From an uncultured Desulfobulbaceae bacterium (lineage in GTDB: Bacteria > Desulfobacterota > Desulfobulbia > Desulfobulbales > Desulfocapsaceae): 64,000 nucleotides of DNA. The DNA lies in assembly GCA_903887485.1 (NCBI GenBank), contig CAISPV010000110.1:100543-164542 (forward strand), given 5' to 3'. Positions 18,650 through 27,898 of the stretch are shown piece after piece (within the stretch, counting starts at the first letter, position 1; each line of letters starts with the position of its first letter). The notes beneath the pieces were generated by a model. The model saw only the letters and a list, made by a program, of their open reading frames with translations. It did not search any database and had not been told where the DNA came from. The position numbers and the translations under genes are program-made.

Positions 18650-19708
18650 TTACATTCCATCTGCAGAGGCCTGTTGCATCGTGGCACAAGATGAGGACAC
18701 CATCGCAGCTCCATAGCTGGCAGCGCCCAGCAAGGCGGCATCTTTTCTGGTAATCATACGCACCGGGATAGTCGCCATCAGCGCCGCCATCTTTTCTTTG
18801 TTGTTGAAGGCCGCAAGCAATGGGGCAAAGGAGATCCGGCCGGCAAGATGCAGCATGATCCCGCCGCCAATGTACAAGCCGCCGGTACTGTACAGTTTCA
18901 GGGCAAGATTTCCTGCCTCGGCCCCCAGGATGGTCAGAAAAAGTTCTATGGTCTTCCGGCATACAAGGCAGGGATTCTCACCATCGAGGGCGCCATTGAC
19001 AATCACCGGGGTCTGATCCCCGACCGTTGCCAGCGCCGCACGAACCGCCGGTGCTTCCTCCATCCCCGAGGCCTTGAAAAAAGCATAGAGAGTGGGAATC
19101 CCCAAACCGGAACAGAGCATTTCATAGCTGATCGGGACAGACCATGGATGCTGTCGGCGCTTCCAGTCAAGCAGGGCGGCCTGGGTGGCATCGGTCGGGG
19201 CAAAATCGGCATGACCGCCTTCTGTCCCCTGGGCCCAGATCACTTCTCCAGTCTGCGCCAGAAACCCCTCGCCCAGACCGGTTCCCGGGGCAATCACCGC
19301 CCGAACGCCGCCAGGGATCTCTTGTCCAGTTTGCAATTCCAGACAATCATCTTCCTGCAGGAGGGGGAGGGATGAACAAACAGCGGTCAGATCATTGATC
19401 AACCACACCCCGGCAAAACCAAAACGCTCCGCCACCAACGATGCCCTGATCATCCAGGGGAGATTGGTCATCTCGGCCTGACCATTGCCAACAACCCCTG
19501 CCACGGCCAGGCAGGCATATTCCGGCACATGTCCTGTCTCCCCCAAAAAGGTGCTGACAAGCTCCAGAATGCCACTAAAGTTGCGACTGGCATAAATGCC
19601 CTGCACCAGTGGCGCTGACCTCAGATCGCCCTGAAGGTCAAAAACCGCCAGGACGCTCTTGGTTCCACCTATATCTGCTGCCAGAAGAAGGGACATAAGG
19701 ACATGCAT
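18650..19708 (-). CDS. glk: Glucokinase, Glk family
   Basis: Phosphorylates glucose with ATP to glucose-6-phosphate. 352 residues; motifs of the Glk (not ROK) family are present: ADIGGTKSVLAVFD near 10-23 (phosphate loop), LINDLTAV (catalytic Asp), APGTGLGEGFL and GTEGGHADFAP, and GGGIMLHL near 280. Two starts are possible, ATG at 19708 and ATG at 19696; GAGGT abuts the first and lies 12 bases before the second, so neither is ideal, and MSLLLAADIGG looks like the more natural N-terminus. Stands alone, divergent from def. Confidence 0.92.
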   Translation of the reverse strand: MHVLMSLLLAADIGGTKSVLAVFDLQGDLRSAPLVQGIYASRNFSGILELVSTFLGETGHVPEYACLAVAGVVGNGQAEMTNLPWMIRASLVAERFGFAGVWLINDLTAVCSSLPLLQEDDCLELQTGQEIPGGVRAVIAPGTGLGEGFLAQTGEVIWAQGTEGGHADFAPTDATQAALLDWKRRQHPWSVPISYEMLCSGLGIPTLYAFFKASGMEEAPAVRAALATVGDQTPVIVNGALDGENPCLVCRKTIELFLTILGAEAGNLALKLYSTGGLYIGGGIMLHLAGRISFAPLLAAFNNKEKMAALMATIPVRMITRKDAALLGAASYGAAMVSSSCATMQQASADGM

Positions 19709-20165
19709 ACCTCAAAAAAAGAGTGATCCGCTTGTTCATTCTTACTCTTTCCCGGAGTTGGAATAACCAAGGGACTTGACACGATAAACATAATGATGAT
19801 ACCGAATACCTTACGACTTTAATCCATACGCTTAAAGCCAAACTTTGGAGGAAAATTGCTATTTATTTTAACCTTCCATTTTTTGTCACGATAACATCGT
19901 CATGATTTGTAAACAATCACAGAAATTCAATAATTGGAAATTTCACCCATCCATAAAGAGTAAAAGAGATGGTCACGAGTCCACTTATCGACACCAGATA
20001 CTTCCGTATGAAGAAGATGTCAAACCAGCCCCGTCTTATGGCGTAAATCCGATCTCTGTGTTATAATTTATTTTTTGAATAAGATAGAAAAAAGAAACCT
20101 CATCCTTCTCTCCTTGTCGGAGAGGGTTTTACACAAGCCTCAACAAAAACATTATATTCTTTTCC
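19709..20165. other. Divergent intergenic region between glk and def
   Basis: 457 bases, AT-rich, no gene recognised. Two promoter-like features on the plus strand: TTGACA at about 19775 without a strong -10, and TATAAT at 20062-20067 with a weak -35. A short CTCTCC/GGAGAG stem (20108-20124) lies before def, resembling the small palindromic units common in such genomes. Confidence 0.35.
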
Positions 20166-20684
20166 ATGGCCATACGTACAATTTTAGAATTTCCAGACCC
20201 GGTCCTCCGTCAGCAGGCACAACCGATCACCGTTTTTGACGAAAGACTCATCGAACTGGTCAAAGACATGACCGAGACCATGTATGACGCGCCCGGCATT
20301 GGTCTGGCCGCGCCTCAGGTTGGCGAGTCCATCCAGTTGATTGTGGTCGATGTGGCCAAGATCGAAAAGGAGCAAAAGGTCCTGGCCATGATCAACCCCC
20401 GGCTTATTGGTCATGAAGGAACCCAGGTCGACGAGGAGGGCTGCCTCAGTGTCATTGAGCTGACCGCCAATGTCAAACGGTATAAAAAGGTCACTGTCTC
20501 CTATCAGAATCTGAGCGGAGAGCCCAAAGAACTGACCGCCGAAGACCGCTTTGCCGTTGTTCTCCAGCATGAAATCGATCACCTGCACGGGATTCTCTTT
20601 CTCGACCACCTGAGCGCCTTGAAACGTGCCCTTTACAAAAAAAAGGTCCAGAAGATGCTGGCCGAAAAAAAGGCAGAACGATGA
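20166..20684 (+). CDS. def: Peptide deformylase
   Basis: Removes the formyl group from the N-terminal methionine of new proteins. 172 residues with all three motifs: GIGLAAPQ (44-51), EGCLS (Cys93) and QHEIDH (His135, Glu136, His139), which supply the metal ligands and catalytic Glu. Its stop overlaps the fmt start by four bases (ATGA), the classic def-fmt pair. No clear ribosome site before the ATG; the promoter-like TATAAT lies 100 bases upstream. Confidence 0.97.
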   Translation: MAIRTILEFPDPVLRQQAQPITVFDERLIELVKDMTETMYDAPGIGLAAPQVGESIQLIVVDVAKIEKEQKVLAMINPRLIGHEGTQVDEEGCLSVIELTANVKRYKKVTVSYQNLSGEPKELTAEDRFAVVLQHEIDHLHGILFLDHLSALKRALYKKKVQKMLAEKKAER

Positions 20685-21631
20685 CAGGCACAAGCTTCCG
20701 CATCATCTTCATGGGAACCCCGGACTTTGCGGTCCCTGCCTTGCACCAACTGCTGAACGGGCCGGACAAAGTGGTAGCGGTCGTTACCCAGCCTGATCGC
20801 CCTAAGGGCCGCGGTAAGAAACTGACCCCACCTCCAGTCAAAGTGGCGGCGGAACAGGCCGACATCCCGGTGCTGCAACCCACTAAAATCAGAACTGAAG
20901 AATTCAGTAATATTCTCAAGAGTTACAGACCAGACCTGATCGTTGTCGCCGCCTACGGCCGCATTCTGCCCGCTTCCATCCTGGAGCTTCCCCGGCTGGG
21001 CTGCATCAACATCCATGGCTCGCTATTGCCCTGGCACCGTGGGGCCGCCCCCATCCAGTGGGCAGTCATCAAGGGCGACAAGCTGGCAGGCGTCACCATC
21101 ATGCAGATGGACGCAGGCATGGATACTGGCGACATCCTGTTGCCGGCAGCAATCCCCGTGAACGAAGACGAAACAGCGGGCAGCCTCTTTGGCAGACTTG
21201 CAGAACTGGGCGGCATCACCCTGATCCAGGCGCTCGACCTGCTGCGACAGAACAAACTCCCCCCGATCAAACAGGACCACAGCCTGGCCACCGCCGCCCC
21301 GCCGCTGACCAAGGAAGACGGCAGCATTGACTGGAAGAAACCAGCTACAGAACTGCATTGTCTGATCCGCGGCCTTGATCCCTGGCCTGCCGCCTACAGC
21401 TTTATCGACGGCCAGCGTTTCCGTTTTTTTTCGCCGGAAATTGTCCATAAGGAGTGCCAGCAACCTGTCGGAACCCTGATCCTGGCCGACCCCCAAGGGC
21501 TGCTCATCGCCACCGCTCACAACTGCCTGCTGATCAAGGAGATCCAGCCGGAGGGGAAAAAACGCATGACGGTTGAGGCCTACCTGTGCGGCCACCCCCT
21601 GGCGTCTGGCATTCAACTCACCCGAGAATAA
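20681..21631 (+). CDS. fmt: Methionyl-tRNA formyltransferase
   Basis: Formylates initiator methionyl-tRNA using 10-formyl-tetrahydrofolate. 316 residues, normal length. N-terminal FMGTPDFAVPAL (10-21), catalytic region NIHGSLLPWHRGAAPIQW (about 110-127) with Asn and His in place, and QMDAGMDTGDIL (about 144-155). The C-terminal OB-like domain follows (about 210-310). Overlaps def by four bases; a strong terminator follows seven bases after the stop. Confidence 0.97.
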   Translation: MTGTSFRIIFMGTPDFAVPALHQLLNGPDKVVAVVTQPDRPKGRGKKLTPPPVKVAAEQADIPVLQPTKIRTEEFSNILKSYRPDLIVVAAYGRILPASILELPRLGCINIHGSLLPWHRGAAPIQWAVIKGDKLAGVTIMQMDAGMDTGDILLPAAIPVNEDETAGSLFGRLAELGGITLIQALDLLRQNKLPPIKQDHSLATAAPPLTKEDGSIDWKKPATELHCLIRGLDPWPAAYSFIDGQRFRFFSPEIVHKECQQPVGTLILADPQGLLIATAHNCLLIKEIQPEGKKRMTVEAYLCGHPLASGIQLTRE

Positions 21632-21637
21632 CCGCCC

Positions 21638-21671
21638 AGATCTCTTCCACCAGCAAAGAGATCTTTTTTTT
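21638..21671 (+). terminator. Intrinsic terminator after fmt
   Basis: AGATCTCTT (21638-21646) pairs perfectly with AAGAGATCT (21656-21664) around a nine-base loop, followed by a run of eight T. It lies just 32 bases before the larC ATG, so larC needs its own promoter inside fmt or depends on readthrough. Confidence 0.88.
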
Positions 21672-21702
21672 AATCCTGTTATACCATTTCCATATACAAC
21701 CC

Positions 21703-22866
21703 ATGAAGATTGCCTATACTGACTGTTTTTCCGGAATCAGCGGCGATATGTTTCTGGCCGCCTTGCTCGATGCGGGCCTTGACGAAAATCTCCTGCGGCT
21801 GGAACTGGAAAAACTGGATATTGGCCCATTCGATCTCTCGATTACCACCACCAGACTGTCAGGAATCAAAGCGGCCAAGGTCGAGATCAGCGCCAGGGCT
21901 GATCAGCAGTTTCGCAACCTTGCCACCATCCTCGATATCCTGCAGACCAGCGACCTGGAGCCAATCATTATCGACAAGGCCGGCACGGTGTTCCAAACCC
22001 TGGCCCGTGCCGAGGCCAAAGTCCATGGCCTGCCCGTGGACACCATTCATTTTCATGAGGTGGGGGCCATCGACACCATCCTGGATGTGGTAGGCGTCAC
22101 CTTCGGCCTGCATCATCTGGGGATAGAGCGGCTGATCAGTTCCCCGCTGCCCTGGGGGCATGGCTTTGTGGAGTGCGCCCATGGCCGCCTGCCACTCCCT
22201 GCCCCGGCCGTCTGTGAACTGCTGACAGGGGTTCCGGTCTATGCCGTTGACATGGCGCAAGAGCTGGTAACCCCCACCGGGGCCGCCCTGCTCACAACCC
22301 TGAGTCAGGGTTTTGGGCCGCTGCCGGACATGACCATCGACGCCACCGGCTACGGGGCCGGCAGCCAAACGCTTGCCAACGGGCAGCCCAATCTGCTGCG
22401 CCTGATCATTGGCCACAAGACAGAGCAATCCCAGACCGTTGAGATCATCGAGACCCACCTGGACGACTGGAACAGCGAAGGGTTCCCCTATCTCTGCGAG
22501 CTCCTGTTCAAACAGGGAGCGCTCGATGTCAGCCTGACCCCGATGATAATGAAAAAAGGGCGGCCCGGCCAGCAGTTGCGCGTCATCTGCCACCAAGCCC
22601 ATGGCCTGCAGCTGAAACAGACTATCCTCTCGGAAACCACGGCCATTGGCCTGCGCTTTCGCACAGAGGCCCGGCTGACCCTGGAACGTGAACAGGTGAC
22701 GGTGAACACCCAATGGGGAAAGGTGGCGGCCAAGAAGGTGCAGACCCCGGCAGGACCCGTGATCTATCCGGAATATGAGGCCTGCAGAGAGATTGCTGAA
22801 TCCGTGCATGTCCCCCTGCAACAGGTCTATCGAGCCGTGGTTCAGGGAAAAGAGGAGAAGGAGTGA
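21703..22866 (+). CDS. larC: LarC-type nickel insertion protein (DUF111)
   Basis: 387 residues, starting MKIAYTDCFSGISGDMFLAAL, the hallmark N-terminus of LarC, which inserts nickel into the pyridinium bisthiocarboxylate cofactor of lactate racemase-type enzymes using CTP. HFHEVGAIDTILDVVG (near 110) and the C-terminal ETHLDDWNSE and KKGRPG segments also fit. The frame extends upstream to 21586, but the ATG at 21703 gives the family start. No larB, larE or LarA-type gene is in the window, so its partner enzyme is elsewhere. Followed at two bases by pgpA. Confidence 0.93.
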   Translation: MKIAYTDCFSGISGDMFLAALLDAGLDENLLRLELEKLDIGPFDLSITTTRLSGIKAAKVEISARADQQFRNLATILDILQTSDLEPIIIDKAGTVFQTLARAEAKVHGLPVDTIHFHEVGAIDTILDVVGVTFGLHHLGIERLISSPLPWGHGFVECAHGRLPLPAPAVCELLTGVPVYAVDMAQELVTPTGAALLTTLSQGFGPLPDMTIDATGYGAGSQTLANGQPNLLRLIIGHKTEQSQTVEIIETHLDDWNSEGFPYLCELLFKQGALDVSLTPMIMKKGRPGQQLRVICHQAHGLQLKQTILSETTAIGLRFRTEARLTLEREQVTVNTQWGKVAAKKVQTPAGPVIYPEYEACREIAESVHVPLQQVYRAVVQGKEEKE

Positions 22867-22868
22867 AG

Positions 22869-23333
22869 ATGGATCGAGTGATTATCGCCCTGGCGACAGG
22901 ATTCTATGCGGGCAAACTGCCGATATGCCCGGGGACCTGGGGTTCACTTGTGGCCATCATCCCCTGGTTTTTTTTGCGCAACCTGACCCTGCCGAGCTAC
23001 CTGCTCATGCTGGGGCTGGTCTTTGTGGTCGGTTTTTTTGTCTCCGGCTCAGCCGAAAAACTACTGGATCAGGCCGATGCCGGCCCGATTGTCATTGATG
23101 AATTCTTAGGCATGTTCATCACCCTGGCCTGCGCCCCCGATCATCCAGCCGCCTGGATACTCGGCTTTTTCCTCTTCCGCTTCTTTGACATCGCCAAACC
23201 CTTTCCCTGCTCCTGGTTTGACCAGCGCATCCATGGCGGCATCGGTATCATGATGGATGACGTGATCGCCGGGATCTATGCCCTGGCCAGCCTGCAGCTC
23301 ATCTCGGTTTTATGGGAAACATTCAGGGCATAA
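22869..23333 (+). CDS. pgpA: Phosphatidylglycerophosphatase A
   Basis: Inner-membrane lipid phosphatase that makes phosphatidylglycerol from phosphatidylglycerophosphate. 154 residues. All PgpA signature blocks are present: LPICPGTWGSLV (17-28), GPIVIDEFLG (about 72-81), FRFFDIAKPFPC (about 102-113) and GGIGIMMDDVIAG (about 121-133), which supply the acidic metal ligands, plus three to four hydrophobic segments. GGAG lies five bases before the ATG at 22869; an in-frame GTG at 22863 overlaps the larC stop and is less likely. Co-transcribed with larC. Confidence 0.95.
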   Translation: MDRVIIALATGFYAGKLPICPGTWGSLVAIIPWFFLRNLTLPSYLLMLGLVFVVGFFVSGSAEKLLDQADAGPIVIDEFLGMFITLACAPDHPAAWILGFFLFRFFDIAKPFPCSWFDQRIHGGIGIMMDDVIAGIYALASLQLISVLWETFRA

Positions 23334-23354
23334 GCAACACATCCACAAGTCACC

Positions 23355-24065
23355 TCACCGGCCCAAGCGCTCAATCTCCTGCTGCATCATCTCAATCACC
23401 CTGATCGGGTCATCGGCCCTGGTGATCGGCCGTCCGACCACCACATAATTCGCTCCGTCGGCAATGGCCCTGCCCGCAGTCACAATCCGTTTCTGATCAT
23501 CTTCGCAGTCCGTCACATTGGCCCCTGGCCTGATCCCAGGGGTGACAATCAGCAGTTTTTCACCCAGGCCATCCCGCAGACGGCCAGCCTCCAGCCCGGA
23601 AGAGACCACCCCGTCACAGCCAAGATCGAGTGCCCGCTTGGCCCGGAAATAGACCAGATCCTCAATCGACTGGGTCATGCCCATGGCCCGCAGGTCCTCC
23701 TCGCCAAAACTGGTAAGCACGGTCACTGCCAGCAGCTTCATGTCGCCACGGGCGGCCACAGCTGCCCGGATGATGGGATCATTGCCATGAATGGTGGCAA
23801 AGGTGACGCCCCGGTTATTGACCTGCTCCACGGCCAGTTTCACCGTTTCCGGGATATCAAAAAATTTCAGATCGAGCATCACCTTATGGCCACGATCGAT
23901 GATCCAGTCAACCACCTCAAACCAACTGGCCATAAAGAGTTGCAGCCCCACCTTATAAAAGCCGACATGGGACTCACAGCGCTTGACCAGTTCTTTGGCC
24001 TGCTCGGGTCTTTCCACATCCAAGGCCACAATGATACGATCTCTCAAAGGAATTTCTATTGTCAT
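23355..24065 (-). CDS. pyrF: Orotidine 5'-phosphate decarboxylase
   Basis: Last step of UMP synthesis. 236 residues from the ATG at 24065, preceded by AAAGGG; the longer frame to 24140 lacks a site. TIM-barrel motifs: IVALDV near 11, the catalytic DLKFFDIPETV (about 61-71), VTPGIRPGAN (about 183-192) and VVGRPIT near 217 for phosphate binding. Converges with pgpA across 21 bases. carAB at 59462-60601 and 56119-59331 belong to the same pathway but are far away. Confidence 0.96.
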   Translation of the reverse strand: MTIEIPLRDRIIVALDVERPEQAKELVKRCESHVGFYKVGLQLFMASWFEVVDWIIDRGHKVMLDLKFFDIPETVKLAVEQVNNRGVTFATIHGNDPIIRAAVAARGDMKLLAVTVLTSFGEEDLRAMGMTQSIEDLVYFRAKRALDLGCDGVVSSGLEAGRLRDGLGEKLLIVTPGIRPGANVTDCEDDQKRIVTAGRAIADGANYVVVGRPITRADDPIRVIEMMQQEIERLGR

Positions 24066-24269
24066 CACGCCCTTTCCAATCTCGTTTTTCTCATATATAC
24101 TCCATATAATACAGGGCAGCACCGAGTGCCCTGCAATCATCTTTCCAACAACTTCTTTTTACCTGCTCGACCCATCTTCCGCAAGAGATCTGTCGACGAG
24201 GGTCAAGTATCGCCGTGACTTTGGTGTCTCGCCAATCCCTTCTCTGCAAGTGATGACAATAAAACTCAA

Positions 24270-24322
24270 GATAATCATTGACGGTTTCAACAATAAAGAC
24301 AATATTTTCAAGAATGATTATC
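24270..24322. promoter_or_regulatory. Fur/PerR-like inverted repeat upstream of rubrerythrin
   Basis: GATAATCATT (24270-24279) and its exact complement AATGATTATC (24313-24322) flank a 33-base spacer holding TTGACG (24278-24283), 17 bases and AATATT, a weak promoter. The half sites resemble Fur-family boxes, which fits an oxidative-stress gene, but the wide spacing is unusual. The rest of 24066-24384 shows no gene. Confidence 0.35.
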
Positions 24323-24384
24323 ACATAAATCATAAAAAATATTTTGACAATCACTCACCAACCATCAACAGAGGAGATCACCAC

Positions 24385-24960
24385 ATGGCCAGTCTAAAAG
24401 GAACACAAACCGAAAAAAACATTCTGACCGCCTTCTGCGGCGAGTCCCAGGCCCGAAATCGTTACACTTATTTTTCTGCCCAGGCCAAGAAAGAAGGGTT
24501 CGTACAAATTTCCCAGATATTTGAAGAGACAGCCAATCAGGAAAAAGAGCATGCTAAACGGCTGTTTAAATTACTGGAAGGTGGCGAGGTCGAGATCAAG
24601 GCATCCTTCCCTGCCGGGGTCATTGGCACAACCGTGGAGAATCTCACGGAAGCGGCCGGCGGCGAACACTACGAGCACACCATCATGTATCCGGGATTTG
24701 CCAAGGTGGCGAGAGAAGAAGGCCTGCAGGTAATCGCCGCGATTTTTGAGGCCATTGCCGTCGCCGAAAGACAGCACGAAAAGCGGTACCTGAAGTTAAA
24801 GGCCAATATTGAGGCCGGCCACGTCTTCCAGCGGGAGGAGAAGGTCACCTGGCGCTGCCAGAATTGCGGCTATCTCCATGAAGGAGAGAAGGCTCTGGAG
24901 AAATGCCCGGCCTGCGACCATGCTCAGGCCCATTTTGAGTTACTGGCCGAGAACTGGTAA
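24385..24960 (+). CDS. rbr: Rubrerythrin
   Basis: Diiron peroxidase protecting anaerobes from hydrogen peroxide. 191 residues. Four-helix ferritin-like domain with Glu18-type ligands and the EKEH motif (53-56 region), a second ERQHEKRY motif near 128, then a C-terminal rubredoxin-like domain with CQNCGY and CPACDH supplying four Cys for one iron. The ATG at 24385 has GAGGAG eight bases upstream. Stands alone with a hairpin 47 bases after the stop. Confidence 0.97.
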   Translation: MASLKGTQTEKNILTAFCGESQARNRYTYFSAQAKKEGFVQISQIFEETANQEKEHAKRLFKLLEGGEVEIKASFPAGVIGTTVENLTEAAGGEHYEHTIMYPGFAKVAREEGLQVIAAIFEAIAVAERQHEKRYLKLKANIEAGHVFQREEKVTWRCQNCGYLHEGEKALEKCPACDHAQAHFELLAENW

Positions 24961-25007
24961 TTCATGCACCTTACTCAAGTGAACAGTTTTCTAACTTTGA
25001 ATTGAGC

Positions 25008-25051
25008 AATCCCCATCAATCCTCTTGTTAAAAAGGGGGCTGATGGGGATT
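25008..25051. repeat. Palindromic repeat after rubrerythrin
   Basis: Eleven-base perfect arms AATCCCCATCA (25008-25018) and TGATGGGGATT (25041-25051) with a 22-base loop. No U-tract follows on the plus strand. It resembles short GGGGG-containing intergenic palindromes seen in related genomes; it may also work as a weak terminator. Confidence 0.5.
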
Positions 25052-25106
25052 TCCAAACAGAATATTATGAAAATATGCCGCAACAGGCAAAGAGAAATGT
25101 TAGCAA

Positions 25107-27350
25107 CTAAACCTTCACGCAATCCATCGCGTACACAACCTTGCCATCTCTCTCTTCTTTTACAAGGCCGTGGATGTCGGTTTCAAAGCCAGGGAATTTC
25201 TCATTAAAACTACGGGCAAATTTCAGATACTCCAGGATAGTCCTGTTAACCCGCTCACCTGGTATGAGAAGGGGAATCCCTGGAGGATAAGGAGTCAGGA
25301 GAATACTGGTGATGCGGCCTTCAAGATCATCTATCTCAACCCGCTCGATCTGATGATGCACCATCATCGCATAGGCGTCAGCCGGCTTCATCGCCGCTTC
25401 CATATGCGACACATACATCTCGGTTGTCAGCCGCGCCACATCATTTTCTTTATACATGCCATGAATTGATTCACACAGGTCCTTTAAGCCAATGCGTTCA
25501 TAGCATGGGAATTTCGCGATAAATTTGGGTAGCACCCGCCACAACGGCATATCCCGGTCATAGTCGTCCTTAAACTGTTGCAAGGCCGTCACCAGGGTAT
25601 TCCAACGCCCTTTGGTAATGCCGATGGTGAACATGATGAAAAATGAGTACAAACCAGTTTTCTCAACAATAACACCATGTTCCGACAAATAACGGGTCAC
25701 AATCGCCGCCGGAATCCCGGTGGCTGCAAAGTCGCCGTTGACCGCCAGCCCCGGAGTGATGATCGTGGCCTTGATCGGATCCAACATGTTGAAACCATCG
25801 GCCAGTTTTCCAAAACCATGCCAAGGCTCACTCGCGCGCAAAATCCAATCCTCACGCTCGCCCATACCCTCTTCAGCCAGCTCCTCCGGACCCCAGACCT
25901 TGAACCACCAGGAAGCCCCAAACTCCTCATCCACCTTGCGCATGGCGCGACGGAAATCCATGGCCTCGACAATGGACTCCTCAACCAGCGAGGTTCCACC
26001 CGGCGGCTCCATCATGGCTGCGGCCACATCGCAACTGGCAATAATGGAATACTGAGGACTGGTGGAGACATGCATCAGATAGGCCTCATTAAACTGGTCA
26101 CGATCAAGGCGACGGGTTGGCGATTCCTGCACCAGAATCTGGCTGGCCTGACTCAAGCCCGCCAGCAGTTTATGGGTCGATTGGCAGGCATAAACCATTG
26201 GCCCATCGGAGCGCTGGGTATCGCGGCCAATGGCGTGCATGCCTTGATAAAATTCATGGAACGTGGCGTGCGGCAGCCAAGCCTCATCAAAATGCAGATT
26301 TTCGACGGTGTCGCCCAAGATCTGTTTGATAGTATCAACGTTATAGAGAATCCCGTCATAGGTGGACTGGGTAATGGTCAACATCTGGGGCTTGGTGCCC
26401 AGATCCTTGGCAATGGGATGAAGGGCAATTTTGGCGGCAATAGTTTCCGGCAAAAATTCAGATTTTGGGATCGGCCCGATAATGCCATAATGATTGCGCT
26501 TGGGCATAAGAAAGACCGGCACCGCGCCCGTCATAATGATGGCGTGCAGGACTGATTTGTGACAGTTGCGATCGACAACGACGATATCGTTATCGGCAAC
26601 ATTGGCATGCCAGACAATCTTGTTGGAGGTTGATGTGCCGTTGGTGACAAAAAAAAGATGATCAGCGCCAAAGATACGGGCCGCATTCTGTTCCGAGGCT
26701 GCCACCGCACCGGTGTGATCAAGCAATTGCCCCAGCTCATCAACGGCATTACACACATCGGCACGCAGCATGTTTTCACCAAAGAACTGATGGAACATCT
26801 GCCCCACCGGGCTTTTCAGGAAGGCAACGCCGCCGGAATGACCAGGACAGTGCCAGGAATAGGAGCCATCGGCCGCGTATCCGGTCAGGGCACGGAAAAA
26901 GGGCGGCGCCAGGGAATCAAGATAGACCCTGGCCTCACGGATAATATGGCGGGCCACAAACTCCGGGGTATCTTCAAACATATGGATAAAGCCATGCAGC
27001 TCCTTCAGCACATCATTGGGAATGTGGCGTGAGGTCCGGGTTTCACCATAGAGAAAGATGGGGATATCCTCGTTACGCCGCCGGATCTCCCCCACAAACA
27101 GGCGCAGCTTATCGATGGCCTCTGTCTTCTGAGCTTCATCGGAAAACTCATCATCATCAATGGACAGGATGAAACAGGAGGCCCGGTTCTGCTGCTGGGC
27201 AATCATGGCAGTATCGCCAAAACTGGTGATACCCAGAGTCTCCATCCCCTCATTCTCAATGGCCTCGGCCATGGCCCGAACCCCGAAACCAGATGCGTTT
27301 TCGGAGCGAAAATCTTCGTCGATAATGACGACAGGAAAGCGAAATTTCAT
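25107..27350 (-). CDS. PLP-dependent Orn/Lys/Arg decarboxylase, AdiA-like arginine decarboxylase
   Basis: 747 residues, fold-type I decarboxylase of the inducible acid-resistance type. N-terminal receiver-like wing domain (about 1-130), PLP domain with WHCPGHSGG (about 166-174), NGTSTSNK (about 237-244), HFDEAW (about 353-358) and the Schiff-base lysine in STHKLLAGLSQAS (Lys394), then the C-terminal domain. The STHK context and wing domain match AdiA (arginine) best, but lysine or ornithine cannot be excluded. It could supply agmatine for polyamines or consume protons. The ATG has GAGG about ten bases upstream. Downstream and upstream genes face other ways; likely monocistronic. Confidence 0.9.
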   Translation of the reverse strand: MKFRFPVVIIDEDFRSENASGFGVRAMAEAIENEGMETLGITSFGDTAMIAQQQNRASCFILSIDDDEFSDEAQKTEAIDKLRLFVGEIRRRNEDIPIFLYGETRTSRHIPNDVLKELHGFIHMFEDTPEFVARHIIREARVYLDSLAPPFFRALTGYAADGSYSWHCPGHSGGVAFLKSPVGQMFHQFFGENMLRADVCNAVDELGQLLDHTGAVAASEQNAARIFGADHLFFVTNGTSTSNKIVWHANVADNDIVVVDRNCHKSVLHAIIMTGAVPVFLMPKRNHYGIIGPIPKSEFLPETIAAKIALHPIAKDLGTKPQMLTITQSTYDGILYNVDTIKQILGDTVENLHFDEAWLPHATFHEFYQGMHAIGRDTQRSDGPMVYACQSTHKLLAGLSQASQILVQESPTRRLDRDQFNEAYLMHVSTSPQYSIIASCDVAAAMMEPPGGTSLVEESIVEAMDFRRAMRKVDEEFGASWWFKVWGPEELAEEGMGEREDWILRASEPWHGFGKLADGFNMLDPIKATIITPGLAVNGDFAATGIPAAIVTRYLSEHGVIVEKTGLYSFFIMFTIGITKGRWNTLVTALQQFKDDYDRDMPLWRVLPKFIAKFPCYERIGLKDLCESIHGMYKENDVARLTTEMYVSHMEAAMKPADAYAMMVHHQIERVEIDDLEGRITSILLTPYPPGIPLLIPGERVNRTILEYLKFARSFNEKFPGFETDIHGLVKEERDGKVVYAMDCVKV

Positions 27351-27898
27351 CTATCAAACCTCAAGGGTAAATCGTAAAAAAATCAGAACTACTCAACACA
27401 GGAAGCGCCAGCTCAGTCCCTCTCCTCCTGAGAACAAAAGAAAAAAATCAACTGAATTTTGCAATCAACGATGATCCAAAAATATGCAGGAATTCATTTA
27501 TTTCAACCCATATCTTCTGGCAGAAAACAACAAATTTCTATACCATGAGAGAGGCAACGGTACAAGTTGCAAATCATGCCCACACCAGTTCGACATGGAT
27601 ATTGAAGACACACTGGCACTCACAGAACAGTAAGTACTGAAGTGCGGAAAGCGGAGGAAAATATTCATCACCGTTTGATGGCAAGAGTTTGCGTTATGGT
27701 TTCTTGACAAGGATCTCACCACCGACTACAACAATCTTGATTTCGCTGATGTGCCTTCCACTTGGCATCAAGCCAGGCTAACAATACAATACATCAAAAT
27801 CAATTAATCTCGACATGTTACCATGCAAGCAAAACAAAGAATAGTTTTGCCAGAGGCGCATGGGTTAACTTTTTCATGACATTTATGACACCTGCACC
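27351..27898. other. 548-base region with only doubtful small frames
   Basis: Between the decarboxylase and trmFO, divergent. Holds one plausible 49-codon plus-strand frame (27484-27633), and on the minus strand a 24-codon frame ending near 27698 that reads like a fragment of a longer protein. No strong promoter or hairpin seen. It may be eroded gene remnants. Confidence 0.35.
27484..27633 (+). CDS. Possible small protein with a CxxC motif
   Basis: 49 residues, beginning MQEFIYFNPYLLAENN and containing TSCKSCPHQFDMD. Composition looks protein-like (acidic C-terminus, CKSCP motif that could bind metal). There is no ribosome site before the ATG and I recognise no family. Could be a real small protein, the start of a decayed gene, or chance. 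Confidence 0.25.
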   Translation: MQEFIYFNPYLLAENNKFLYHERGNGTSCKSCPHQFDMDIEDTLALTEQ

